A stretch of DNA of 64,000 nt from Pirellula sp. (GTDB lineage Bacteria; Planctomycetota; Planctomycetia; Pirellulales; Lacipirellulaceae): NCBI GenBank assembly GCA_013822725.1, contig PNKX01000011.1:1-64000 (forward strand), given 5' to 3'. Below are positions 43,919-52,290 of the stretch, in pieces. Under the pieces are notes generated by a model, which saw only the letters and a list, made by a program, of their open reading frames with translations, was not told where the DNA came from and did not search any database. The position numbers and the translations under genes are program-made. How positions within the stretch are numbered: position 1 is the stretch's first letter; each line of letters starts with the position of its first letter.

Positions 43919-44959
43919 TCAAGTAACGCGACGGCGTTCATTTCGTCCGCGACGAGTTGCTACGACGGCAACGGCCGCTGCCATGCAGAGCGCCAGCGAC
44001 GCCGGTTCCGGAACGGCTGCAATCGGCGCGGGCGAACCAAACTGATTCTTCCATGCCGCCAAATCGAGGCTATCGACGTTGTGGTCGCCGTTAGCGTCGC
44101 CCGTCGCTTGGGTTCCCGTTCCGAGAGCGCCGAAGCCGCGCTGCCAGATCAGAAAATCGGCGCCGTCAATGCGATGATCGCCGTTGAAGTCTGCCGAAGA
44201 GGGCGTCGCCGACTGAGCCAAAACGTCGATTTCCCAGATGAGCGGCGAAGAGAAGGCGGCCGTCAGCTGATCGTCGAGCCCTGTAAAGGGATTCTCGCCG
44301 TCGAAGGGGTCGCGGTATTGTCCTTGCGTGTTGTCGACCGCGTAGAAATCGAACTGCAAGTTCGTGACGCCGTTCGCTAGCGTCGCCGCGGCATCGTCTG
44401 AAATCGTCAACAGCAAGGCTTGGTCGATGGTCGTACCAGAGTTGCCGGATTCGTTGTTGATCGAACCAAGAGGCGCCGATTCGAAATAGCCGAGGTCAAG
44501 GAAGTTGAACCCGCCGTCGATCGAATACCGGATGACCGTTGTGGTGAAGATGCGGCCGTCGGAGTTGTTCTTGTTGCCGGACAGGATGGCGATCTGCTGA
44601 ATATCCGTGGCGCTGGGGAGGTCATATTGAATGACCTTCACCGGAGTTCCCAGTGGATTGGGAAAATCATTGAGCAGCCCAGTTACTCCGGAGACGGCTC
44701 CCACGCCGTCCGTGAATGCAGGAAGGCCATTGGGATCGTCTGGATCAAACTTGGCGGGATTCGCCGGATGCCATCCACGATCGCCTGCCAACTCCAAGGG
44801 AATAAGACCGTCGATGACGTCGGTGGTCGAAATCATCGCGTCGAAATCATTGAAATTAGCGTCGCGAGTCGGCACGGCCGTTACGGCGGCGTGTGAGACG
44901 GCCGAGACGGCAGGCATCAAAATGCCCACGATGCTGAGCCGAAGAATGGAACTCCACAT
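43919..44959 (-). CDS. PEP-CTERM protein with dockerin-like segment (pair 3, long member)
   Basis: Start set at ATG 44959 (a GTG at 44968 is in frame upstream). The 346-residue protein has signal SILRLSIVGILMPAVSAVSHA and a body paralogous to the downstream gene: LELAGDRGWHPANPAKF, GLLNDFPNPLGTPVKVIQYD, QQIAILSGNKNNSDGRIFTT, FYAVDNTQGQYRDPFDGENP, and SSPLIWEIDVLA. Between body and tail it carries DFNGDHRIDGADFLIWQRGF and DANGDHNVDSLDLAAWKNQF (DNA 44033-44208). The tail is AVPEPASLALCMAAAVAVVA followed by Arg-rich residues. It is presumably exported. Function unknown. Confidence 0.86.
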   Translation of the reverse strand: MWSSILRLSIVGILMPAVSAVSHAAVTAVPTRDANFNDFDAMISTTDVIDGLIPLELAGDRGWHPANPAKFDPDDPNGLPAFTDGVGAVSGVTGLLNDFPNPLGTPVKVIQYDLPSATDIQQIAILSGNKNNSDGRIFTTTVIRYSIDGGFNFLDLGYFESAPLGSINNESGNSGTTIDQALLLTISDDAAATLANGVTNLQFDFYAVDNTQGQYRDPFDGENPFTGLDDQLTAAFSSPLIWEIDVLAQSATPSSADFNGDHRIDGADFLIWQRGFGALGTGTQATGDANGDHNVDSLDLAAWKNQFGSPAPIAAVPEPASLALCMAAAVAVVATRRGRNERRRVT

Positions 44960-45220
44960 GATAATCACCGCACTTCGTTAACGTGTGAGCAGCGACGTGC
45001 CTGACGTGACAGCGGACTCGCTGCCGCAGCGAACCGACGCTTAAAGAAGATATTGAAGAGACTGACGACGAGCGATCAGAGACAAAACTATGTGCGGAGT
45101 GTAGCAAATGAAAGCTTGAGAAAGATTGTAAACGATTTTCGTTTGCTTGCAGATGGGCCTGCCACTGGCGGGCTTCGCAGGCGATTCGATCCGGCCATCG
45201 GCGCAAAGTCTTGCGAACGC

Positions 45221-45226
45221 TAGAAT
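45221..45226 (+). promoter_or_regulatory. Candidate -10 box TAGAAT
   Basis: TAGAAT in the context CGCTAGAATTG lies 33 bases before the rpiB ATG. The same context precedes the dehydrogenase at 28766. Confidence 0.35.
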
Positions 45227-45259
45227 TGCGCGTTTTCCACTCCTGCGAATTGCCGTGTC

Positions 45260-45691
45260 ATGAAAATCGCCATCGGCTCCGATCACGCTGGATTTCGTTA
45301 CAAGGAGCTCATCAAGGCGCATCTAATCGCCTTGGGGCACGAGGTTCACGACTACGGCACTGACTCGCCGGAGGCGGTGGACTATCCCCTCTTCATTCGC
45401 CCGGTGGCGGAGGCGGTCGCGCGTGGCGAGTTTGAGCGTGGGATCGTCCTAGGCGGCTCTGGCAACGGCGAGGCGATTGTCGCCAACCGCGTGAAGGGAG
45501 TCCGTTGCGCCCTGTGCTGGAACGTCGATTCGGCCCAGCTCGGTCGTCAACATAACAATGCCAACGTCATTTCGCTCGGCGAACGGATGATGTCGGAAGA
45601 AACGGCGCTGGCAATCGTCGACACGTGGCTGGCGACGCCGTTCGAGGGAGGACGGCACCAGCGGCGGATTGATTTGATCGACGCGGTTTAA
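45260..45691 (+). CDS. rpiB: Ribose-5-phosphate isomerase B
   Basis: A 143-residue enzyme of the RpiB/LacAB family that interconverts ribose 5-phosphate and ribulose 5-phosphate in the pentose phosphate pathway. Motifs are IGSDHAGFRYK at the N-terminus, HDYGTDSPEAVDYP, the catalytic-region GIVLGGSGNGEAIVANRVKG, and NNANVISLGERMM. Length is typical. It is alone between a divergent PEP-CTERM gene and a TIM-barrel gene. A related sugar-phosphate isomerase activity cannot be excluded. Confidence 0.93.
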   Translation: MKIAIGSDHAGFRYKELIKAHLIALGHEVHDYGTDSPEAVDYPLFIRPVAEAVARGEFERGIVLGGSGNGEAIVANRVKGVRCALCWNVDSAQLGRQHNNANVISLGERMMSEETALAIVDTWLATPFEGGRHQRRIDLIDAV

Positions 45692-45761
45692 GCCGATTTC
45701 CACTGACGGAGGCCGCTGAACGCAACACTTCCTGAGACGAGCCTTCGGGCCCCCAATCAGT

Positions 45762-45767
45762 TAGAAT
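45762..45767 (+). promoter_or_regulatory. Candidate -10 box TAGAAT
   Basis: TAGAAT in the context GTTAGAATGC lies 75 bases before the TIM-barrel gene ATG at 45843. No -35 was recognised. Confidence 0.3.
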
Positions 45768-45842
45768 GCTTGCCGGCGTGAAATCGTCACTCCGCCGACC
45801 GCTGTGTCGGTGATCCAATCGCACCGCCGGAGAATTGCCATC

Positions 45843-46799
45843 ATGCCTTCAAATCGTCGCCAATTTCTCGCCCGCGCAGCCGTCGCCGCAGGAGCCGGCG
45901 CAACGATGACAACAGCAGCTGCCGAGCCTCAGTCGGCTGCCCCGCAACTTCCCGCGCGCGGGAACCCAATCGCCGTGTCGACCTATTCCTTCTGGCGATT
46001 CAAGGATGATGCGAAGCTGCCGATCGAAACCTGCATCGATGAGGCGGCCCGGATGGGATTCGACGCCGTGGAAATATTGCAGATGCAGATGGATAATGAA
46101 GAGCCGGCCTATTTGCAGCGACTTAAACAGCGTGCCCTCGTCAACGGCGTGAGCCTCTGCGGATTCAGCACGCATCAAGGTTTTCTCTCGCCCGATCCGG
46201 CAATTCGCCAGAAGAACATTGATCACACGAACCGTGCCATCGAAATTGCGTACGCTCTCGGCATCCCCACGATGCGTGTCAACACGGGACGCTGGGGAAC
46301 GAGCAAAGACTTCGACGAGCTCATGGCCAATCGCGGCATCGAGCCTAGGCTGGAAGGGTATTCCGACGACGATGGTTTTAAATGGGTCATTGACTCGTTC
46401 GAGAAGTGCGTGCCGACGGCAGAAAAGTGCGGCGTGACGCTCGGGCTGGAGAACCATTGGGGACTGGGTCTGACGCCGGAAGGCGTATTGCGGATCGTCA
46501 ACGCGATCAACTCGCCATGGCTGCGCGTGACGCTCGACACGGGCAATTTTCTTGAGGATCCTTACGACCGGCTCGAAATGCTGGCTCCGGAGGCGGTTTT
46601 TGTCCAGGCAAAAACCTACTACGGCGGCGGCGTGTGGTACTCATTGGAACTCGATTACCCGCGAATTGCTGAGATGTTGCGACGCCACGATTATCGCGGT
46701 TACGTGTCGCTGGAGTTCGAGGGAAACGAGGATTGGCGAACCGCGATTCCGAAAAGTTTGTCATTGTTGAGAAATGCATTCCAAAGCGCGCAGTCGTAG
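45843..46799 (+). CDS. Tat-exported xylose-isomerase-like TIM-barrel protein
   Basis: Start set at ATG 45843, which begins a twin-arginine signal (SNRRQFLARAAVAAGAGA); the frame extends to a GTG at 45804. The 318-residue protein has the sugar phosphate isomerase/epimerase fold (AP endonuclease family 2). Features are ETCIDEAARMGFDAVEILQ, GVSLCGFSTHQGFLSPD, metal-site residues in LGLENHWGLGLT, LRVTLDTGNF, and YVSLEFEGNEDWRTA. Such exported proteins are common in planctomycetes and may act on sugars or inositols; the substrate is unknown. The next gene starts 24 bases later. Confidence 0.85.
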   Translation: MPSNRRQFLARAAVAAGAGATMTTAAAEPQSAAPQLPARGNPIAVSTYSFWRFKDDAKLPIETCIDEAARMGFDAVEILQMQMDNEEPAYLQRLKQRALVNGVSLCGFSTHQGFLSPDPAIRQKNIDHTNRAIEIAYALGIPTMRVNTGRWGTSKDFDELMANRGIEPRLEGYSDDDGFKWVIDSFEKCVPTAEKCGVTLGLENHWGLGLTPEGVLRIVNAINSPWLRVTLDTGNFLEDPYDRLEMLAPEAVFVQAKTYYGGGVWYSLELDYPRIAEMLRRHDYRGYVSLEFEGNEDWRTAIPKSLSLLRNAFQSAQS

Positions 46800-46823
46800 A
46801 ATCCAACAGGCAGATCGCACAAG

Positions 46824-47897
46824 ATGAGCAGCGAAACGGAATCGACGGTCGTGCCAGGCTGTCAATTCGCCAGCGACAACACGGCAGGCGCTTGCCCGGA
46901 GGCGCTCAACGCTCTCATCGAAGCGAATGCAGGTTCGCAAGCCTCCTACGGCAACGATCGCTACACATCCGTCGTCGCCGACCGTCTCCGCGAGTTGTTT
47001 GCCGCCGACTGCGACGTCTTCTTCGTCTTCAACGGGACGGCCGCCAATTCGCTTGCCGTTTCGACCTGCTGCCAGCCGTACCATAGCGTCATCTGTGCGG
47101 ATGTGGCGCATCTGGAGACTGACGAATGCGGCGGCCCTGAATTCTTCTCCGGCGGCGCCAAGCTGCTGCTCGCCGAATCGTCGCACGGCAAGCTCAACGT
47201 GGCGTCCGTGGAGGAATTAGTCACGCGGCGGTCCGATATCCACTACCCCAAGCCGCATGTCCTCAGCGTCACGCAATCGACGGAAATGGGGACGGTCTAC
47301 ACACTCGCGGAACTCGCCGAATTAGGCGGCGTCGCGAAGCGATTGGGCCTGCGGGTCCACATGGACGGGGCGCGCTTCGCCAACGCGGTCGCTGCGCTCG
47401 ACGCGCCTCCCGGCGAGATTGTCCGCGCAGCTCAGGTCGACGTCCTTTGCTTCGGTGGAGCCAAGATCGGCTTGCCCGTGGGCGAAGCGGTCCTGTTCTT
47501 TGACCGGCGACTCGCTGCCGACTTCGCTTACCGCTGCAAGCAGGCGGGACAACTCGCCTCGAAGATGAGATTTCTCACCGCCCCCTGGCTCGGCTTGCTC
47601 GCCGAGTCGGCATGGCTGAAGCACGCCCGGCACGGCAACGCGATGGCCGCCCGCCTAGCTGCCGGTTTGCAAGCGATTCCTGGAGTGACGCTTCTGCACG
47701 CGACCGATGCGAACGCCGTCTTTGCATCGCTCCCCGACGCGGTCCATCAGCGTCTCGCCGCACGCGGCTGGCGATACTACACTTTCATCGGCCTTGGTTC
47801 GGCCCGCTTTATGTGCTCCTGGGCGACGACTCCGGCTGAGGTCGACGCCTTACTGAGCGACGTCCGCGCCGCAATGGACGGCCGCTCGACGAGCTAA
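46824..47897 (+). CDS. Threonine aldolase family PLP enzyme
   Basis: A 357-residue fold-type I pyridoxal-phosphate enzyme of the beta-eliminating lyase/threonine aldolase family. Features are FASDNTAGACPEALNALIEA, SYGNDRYT, VFFVFNGTAANSLAV, CADVAHLETDECGGPEF, the Asp of GLRVHMDGARFANAV, and the cofactor Lys in CFGGAKIGLPVGEAV. Likely reaction: cleavage of L-threonine or allo-threonine to glycine and acetaldehyde. It follows the TIM-barrel gene by 24 bases. Its stop overlaps the stop of the convergent PEP-CTERM gene by four bases (47894-47897). Confidence 0.9.
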   Translation: MSSETESTVVPGCQFASDNTAGACPEALNALIEANAGSQASYGNDRYTSVVADRLRELFAADCDVFFVFNGTAANSLAVSTCCQPYHSVICADVAHLETDECGGPEFFSGGAKLLLAESSHGKLNVASVEELVTRRSDIHYPKPHVLSVTQSTEMGTVYTLAELAELGGVAKRLGLRVHMDGARFANAVAALDAPPGEIVRAAQVDVLCFGGAKIGLPVGEAVLFFDRRLAADFAYRCKQAGQLASKMRFLTAPWLGLLAESAWLKHARHGNAMAARLAAGLQAIPGVTLLHATDANAVFASLPDAVHQRLAARGWRYYTFIGLGSARFMCSWATTPAEVDALLSDVRAAMDGRSTS

Positions 47898-50374
47898 TTG
47901 CGTAAGTTAGATCGCCTGACGCGGACCGCGTTCCCGAGCAGTCCCATCGCAGCGAGCAGCAACGCTGCGCTCGACGGCTCCGGCACGGCGCTGATCGCGA
48001 ACGACGCCGAGGCCGCCGCAGGAGTGATAGCGGTGAGTTTCTCGATGTTGAAATTGAAATTGGAGAACAAGTCGTAGTTCAGATTTTTCGCCGAGCCAAT
48101 CAGGACGTAGACCGTGTCGCCGACGGCCAGCTGCCCCAGGTCGCGGTAGAAGCCCTTCAAAGAACCGTCAGTGAGAACGGTCTCAATGCCGGCCATGCGG
48201 ATGTTGTTGACGTAGACGAGCAACTCGAGCCCATCTTCATCGCCAGTCTTCGCCCCGTCGGACTTCGAGATGAACCCGCTGTCCAGTCGATAAATTCCGG
48301 CTCCGTCGTCGGCCTGAATGGTGTAGCCAGCGATCGTGTAGTAACCGGCGCGGCCAGGATGCCCGCTGTCGAGGCCCAGCATCAGATAGTCGTCACTGTG
48401 GGCCTTGCCGTTCCACACCGTGGTCGCGCCGCCGGTGGTGTTGTAGGCGCCGACTGTGGCGCTCCATTTCAGATTCGCATACTTGCTGGCGTCGCCGGCT
48501 TTGCCAGTCGCGCTCCACTGGTATTTCCAACCTGCCGCCGGACCGCCCGTCTGGAAGTCGTTGCGGAAACCGGCGACGGCCACCCATTGCTGTTCAACCG
48601 GCTGCTGCGGATTTGGGATCGGATCTGGGTTCGGGTTGGTTGGCGGAATGGTCGCCATCGACGTCCGCTGGAGCGAGAAGTCGAAGCTCTTGAACAAATC
48701 AAAGTTCTGGTTCTTCCCGGCGCCGATCATCACGTACACCGTGTCGCCCACGGCTAGCTGTCCCAGGTCGCGATCGAACGACAGCAATGAGCCGGTCGTC
48801 GATACGCTTTGAAGCGCGCCGAGCTTCGTGTTGTTGATGTACAACAGCAAATCGAGTCCGTCTTCGTCGCCCGTCTTGATCGTATCGCTCTTCATGATCG
48901 AGCTGCCGATCAGCGAGTAGAGCCCGGCTCCGTCGTCGGTTTGGATCGTGTAGCCGGTGATCGCGTAGTAACCGGGCCGTCCAGGGTGCCCGCTATCGGC
49001 GCCCAGCATCAGGTAGTCGTCGTTGTGCGACTTGCCGTTCCAGACGGTCGTGGCGCCGCCGGTGGTGTTGTATGCGCCGACGGCGGAACTCCATTTGAGC
49101 GGCGCGTACTTGCTGGCGTCGCCGAGCTTGCCGTTGGAGTTCCACATGTACTTCCACCCCTTGGCGGGCCCGCCCGCTTGGAAGTCGGACTGAAAATCGG
49201 CGACGACGTTCGCCGCCGGAGTCGGCGTCGGGGTCGGCTCCGGATCAGGCGGCGGCACGCTGCCGTTGTTCAACGTGATCAACCGCCGGACCAACTTGGC
49301 GTCGTTCCAGCGATTCCACGCGCCCGTGGCGCTGTCAGTGTAGTAGGCATAGAACGATTGGCCGGTGTGAGTCGGATCGGCGCCTGTGCCGATGAGCGTC
49401 GGGTACATCTGCTCGCCGGCGTCGGCGACGATCGTTTGACGGGGAGTCCAATTAATGCCATCCATGGAGGACGACATGTAGAGATCGTTATTTCCTGACG
49501 GATCGGCCCATGCCGACGACATCATGACGAGCCCGCCGAGATAGTCGTTGTAGGAAACTGACGACCAGGCGTTGCCGGGATTGCCCGTTTCCAGCGACGA
49601 AGAACGTCCGCCGAGGCCAGGCTGCGTCCAACCGCCGTTGTAGTACTTGGTGAAGCTCGTCCCCTGGTTGCTCATCGCGTTGGCGAGAATCGTGGAGATA
49701 GGGGCCTTCGCCACCGCCAGTTCGCTGCTGCCCCCCCCTTCCAGGTAGTCGCGATAGTAGACGTACATGTCGCCGTTCATCACGGCAAACGAACCGCCGC
49801 CGACTTCGATCGAGTGGGGGCGCTGCGCCATCGGCACGTCAGGCTCGACGATCACGCCAAGATCGCGGAAATTGAGGCCTTGCGAGTCGGTGGAGATCGC
49901 CATGCCGAGGACGCTGTAATAGTCCTGGCCGCTGCTCGCGTGGCGTTCGGCGTGATAGATCATCAGCCGAGCGCCTGTCGTGGCGTCGAAGTAGGTCGGC
50001 CCTCCCGCGACGTAGTTGAAGTAGTTGCTGGGCAGGCCCGTGATGCTGACGTTGCTGCGCGACTGGGCCGGATCAGCCAACGTCCCCGTCGTTCGCACGG
50101 GCGTCGGACCGTTGGCGCCGTAAAAATGATACTGACCGTTGCCGATCGGCACGACGCCGAGATTGCCGTCGACCCAGTAATCGAGCCCCTTGTTGCGGCG
50201 TTGCGACGCGGTGTAGATCACCTCCGTCTGCCCCACGTTGTAAACGAGCGCCGCCTGCGTCGCGGCCGTCGACAGCGCGAGGAACGCGAGCGTCAGCACT
50301 GCAGCGAAGCAGCGCTGAACGTTGAACTGAAATGGGCGCCAAGCGCCGACAGGCGCGGAAGCAGTCACATTCAT
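47894..50374 (-). CDS. Large PEP-CTERM protein: propeller-like domain plus duplicated domain
   Basis: Start set at ATG 50374 (a TTG at 50383 is in frame). The 826-residue protein has a long signal region ending near ATQAALVYN, then a domain of about 330 residues with short repeated strands (DYWVDGNLGVVPIGNGQYHF, FRDLGVIVEPDVPM, ELAVAKAPIST, WADPSGNNDLYMSSSMDGIN). This recalls five-bladed glycosidase propellers such as GH43. A Pro/Thr linker at about 372-386 leads to repeat 1 (about 387-575), a second Pro/Asn linker, and repeat 2 (about 594-792). Both repeats share GWKY-W...GKxGDASKYA, YNTTGGATTVWNGK and DDYLML-DSGHPGR. The tail is AVPEPSSAALLLAAMGLLG. It is probably a surface glycan-binding or -cleaving protein. 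Confidence 0.8.
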   Translation of the reverse strand: MNVTASAPVGAWRPFQFNVQRCFAAVLTLAFLALSTAATQAALVYNVGQTEVIYTASQRRNKGLDYWVDGNLGVVPIGNGQYHFYGANGPTPVRTTGTLADPAQSRSNVSITGLPSNYFNYVAGGPTYFDATTGARLMIYHAERHASSGQDYYSVLGMAISTDSQGLNFRDLGVIVEPDVPMAQRPHSIEVGGGSFAVMNGDMYVYYRDYLEGGGSSELAVAKAPISTILANAMSNQGTSFTKYYNGGWTQPGLGGRSSSLETGNPGNAWSSVSYNDYLGGLVMMSSAWADPSGNNDLYMSSSMDGINWTPRQTIVADAGEQMYPTLIGTGADPTHTGQSFYAYYTDSATGAWNRWNDAKLVRRLITLNNGSVPPPDPEPTPTPTPAANVVADFQSDFQAGGPAKGWKYMWNSNGKLGDASKYAPLKWSSAVGAYNTTGGATTVWNGKSHNDDYLMLGADSGHPGRPGYYAITGYTIQTDDGAGLYSLIGSSIMKSDTIKTGDEDGLDLLLYINNTKLGALQSVSTTGSLLSFDRDLGQLAVGDTVYVMIGAGKNQNFDLFKSFDFSLQRTSMATIPPTNPNPDPIPNPQQPVEQQWVAVAGFRNDFQTGGPAAGWKYQWSATGKAGDASKYANLKWSATVGAYNTTGGATTVWNGKAHSDDYLMLGLDSGHPGRAGYYTIAGYTIQADDGAGIYRLDSGFISKSDGAKTGDEDGLELLVYVNNIRMAGIETVLTDGSLKGFYRDLGQLAVGDTVYVLIGSAKNLNYDLFSNFNFNIEKLTAITPAAASASFAISAVPEPSSAALLLAAMGLLGNAVRVRRSNLRN

Positions 50375-50785
50375 AGCGGCCAATCGTGGTCGTGAGCGAG
50401 AGCAGGAACTTCGAGAGTTCGACGCCGTTCGAGTGCGGCATCCTCACGCCCCGACGAGAAGTGGAGCCAAAGCTCCGGTCGGGGGGCCGACTACTTCAGT
50501 CTGATTGGGGGGATGGGCGTGTCCAGAATTCGGCCGGCCGATTGGCTCGAAAACGAGTCGGCCGGGGCCGCTGAAGAGGGTCGCGCGGGTCCACTCCGCG
50601 CGACGAGGTCCGGTTATCCGGATCGTGCGGACCAGCTCGCATCCGAGCCGGCGTTTCAAGAACGCGATCCCGTTCAGCCCCCGGCTCCGCCGGGGGGTCG
50701 CGCCGCCAACCAGTTCGGCATGGATCACCTCTCGATTCGATCCCGGGGCAAAGCTCGAGGTTCAAATCGCGATCGGCGGCGCCGC
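50375..50785. other. Intergenic region with REP-like hairpin
   Basis: This 411-base gap lies between the start of the large PEP-CTERM gene and the end of nuoN, both on the minus strand. Open frames here are short and Arg/Pro-rich, as expected of repeat-derived GC-rich DNA. It contains the palindrome CCCCCGGC-TCC-GCCGGGGG at 50678-50696, matching the element at 8330. No clear promoter was identified. Confidence 0.5.
50678..50696. repeat. REP-like palindrome
   Basis: CCCCCGGC (50678-50685) and GCCGGGGG (50689-50696) pair around TCC. The unit and its flank (GGTCGCGCCGCC) resemble the element at 8330-8408. It is downstream of nuoN and may mark or terminate the end of the complex I transcript. 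Confidence 0.55.
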
Positions 50786-52288
50786 TTACGGGACGAACTT
50801 GACGGCCGCTTCCCACAGGAACTGCGGAGCGATGAAGAGCAGGATACTGGCGATGGAACAAAGCGCTCCTGCCACAGCCGGGGCAAGCGTCAACTTCGCT
50901 GGCTCGCCCGCCGGCGCCGAGTCGAAGAACATCACGCCGATGATCCGCAGGTAATACCAAGCCGAGATCGCCGCGTTGGCGGCGAGCACGATCGCCAGCG
51001 AACGGCCCAGCGTCGTTCCCTCGCCCCAACTGGCGAAGAACAGGTTCAGCTTGCCGAGCATTCCGACAGTCGGCGGCAAACCGGTCAGGCTAAATAAGCA
51101 GACGGCCAGCGCCAGTGCGACAGCCGGATGGATGCGGCTCATGCCAGCCAAGTCGCTGACGACGCGCACCGGCGACTTCTCGCTGCTGATGCCGGCGAAC
51201 AAGGCGAAGACGCCGATCGTGATCAAGCCGTAGGTAGCTAGGTAAAACAGCAAAGCGCCGACGCCGCTGACGTCGTCGTTCCCGCCTTCGACCACCAAGC
51301 CGATCATCATGTAGCCGGCGTGCGCGACGCTGGAGTAGGCCATCAAGCGATAGAGATTGTCTTGTCGGAAGGCCAGAAGATTGCCAATGGTCATCGTCGC
51401 GATCGCCAGAGCGGCGAGCAAGATGCGCGCCGACGGTCCGTCGACGGCCTCAGCCACTCCCAAACCGCCAACCAGCGGCAACAGTCGCAGCAAGGCGACG
51501 AAGCCGACGACTTTGGGCACGTACGACAACATGGCCGCCGCCGCGGAAGGGATCCCTTGGAAAACGTCGGGGGCGTAGAAGTGGAACGGTACGGCGCCGA
51601 GGCGGAAGGAGAGCCCGGCGATCAACATCGCCACCGACAGCCGAATCAAGGTGGTTGAATCCTCGGGCATGCCGTCGGCAAACTTCTCGGCAATGCCGGC
51701 GAGATTCGTCGTCCCCGCAGCGCCATACAGCATGCTCATGCCGTAGAGGACGATCGCGGACGAGAAAATGCTCAGCAGCATGTACTTGATCGCCGCTTCC
51801 TGGTTCGCCTCGCCCCGCCGTGGCAGGTAAAGGAGGACGTAGGTCGGAACGCTGACGAGTTCTAAGGCGAGGAACAGCACGACTAAATCGTTCGCGAGCG
51901 CTGTGAGATTCACGCCGACTAGGATCGCCAAGAGGCAGGCCTGTGATTCAGCGGAGTGCCCATCGTCGATCTGGTCGACCAGGATGATCGAGATGATCGC
52001 CCCGAGGGCGAGCGTCAAGCCGCGGACGTACCAAGTGAGGGCGTCGGCGCGGAACGGTCCCGTATCGAGCGGCCTAGCGGCGTCGGACGTCCACCAAACG
52101 AAGCCGGCGCAACCGATTGCGACCAAGGCGAGGGCGCCCCAACGCTTGCGTAAGCCAGGGGCTCCGACGCCGGCTTCGGTCACGAAGAAGGGACCGGTGA
52201 GGAACATCACGCAAACTGTCACCACCAGAATCAATTCCGGGGCGAGAAAGTGAACGCCGTTGGTTAGTTGCTCTATGGCGGTGGCCAT
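50786..52288 (-). CDS. nuoN: NADH-quinone oxidoreductase subunit N
   Basis: A 500-residue antiporter-like membrane subunit of complex I with about 14 spans. Family stretches are FLTGPFFVTEAG near the start, LALELVSVPTYVLLYLPR (conserved Glu in span 5), EAAIKYMLLSIFSSAIVLYG (conserved Lys), GLSFRLGAVPFHFYAPDVFQG, and LMAYSSVAHAGYMMIGLV. It helps translocate protons in the membrane arm. It is the last gene of the minus-strand nuo operon, two bases after nuoM. Confidence 0.95.
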   Translation of the reverse strand: MATAIEQLTNGVHFLAPELILVVTVCVMFLTGPFFVTEAGVGAPGLRKRWGALALVAIGCAGFVWWTSDAARPLDTGPFRADALTWYVRGLTLALGAIISIILVDQIDDGHSAESQACLLAILVGVNLTALANDLVVLFLALELVSVPTYVLLYLPRRGEANQEAAIKYMLLSIFSSAIVLYGMSMLYGAAGTTNLAGIAEKFADGMPEDSTTLIRLSVAMLIAGLSFRLGAVPFHFYAPDVFQGIPSAAAAMLSYVPKVVGFVALLRLLPLVGGLGVAEAVDGPSARILLAALAIATMTIGNLLAFRQDNLYRLMAYSSVAHAGYMMIGLVVEGGNDDVSGVGALLFYLATYGLITIGVFALFAGISSEKSPVRVVSDLAGMSRIHPAVALALAVCLFSLTGLPPTVGMLGKLNLFFASWGEGTTLGRSLAIVLAANAAISAWYYLRIIGVMFFDSAPAGEPAKLTLAPAVAGALCSIASILLFIAPQFLWEAAVKFVP

Positions 52289-52290
52289 CG

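Noticed and set aside
50444..50728. 95-codon minus-strand frame in the gap after nuoN
   Set aside because: Its conspicuous PRRSRG stretch is encoded by the REP-like palindrome, as in the lipoprotein tail, so it is repeat-derived rather than a gene.
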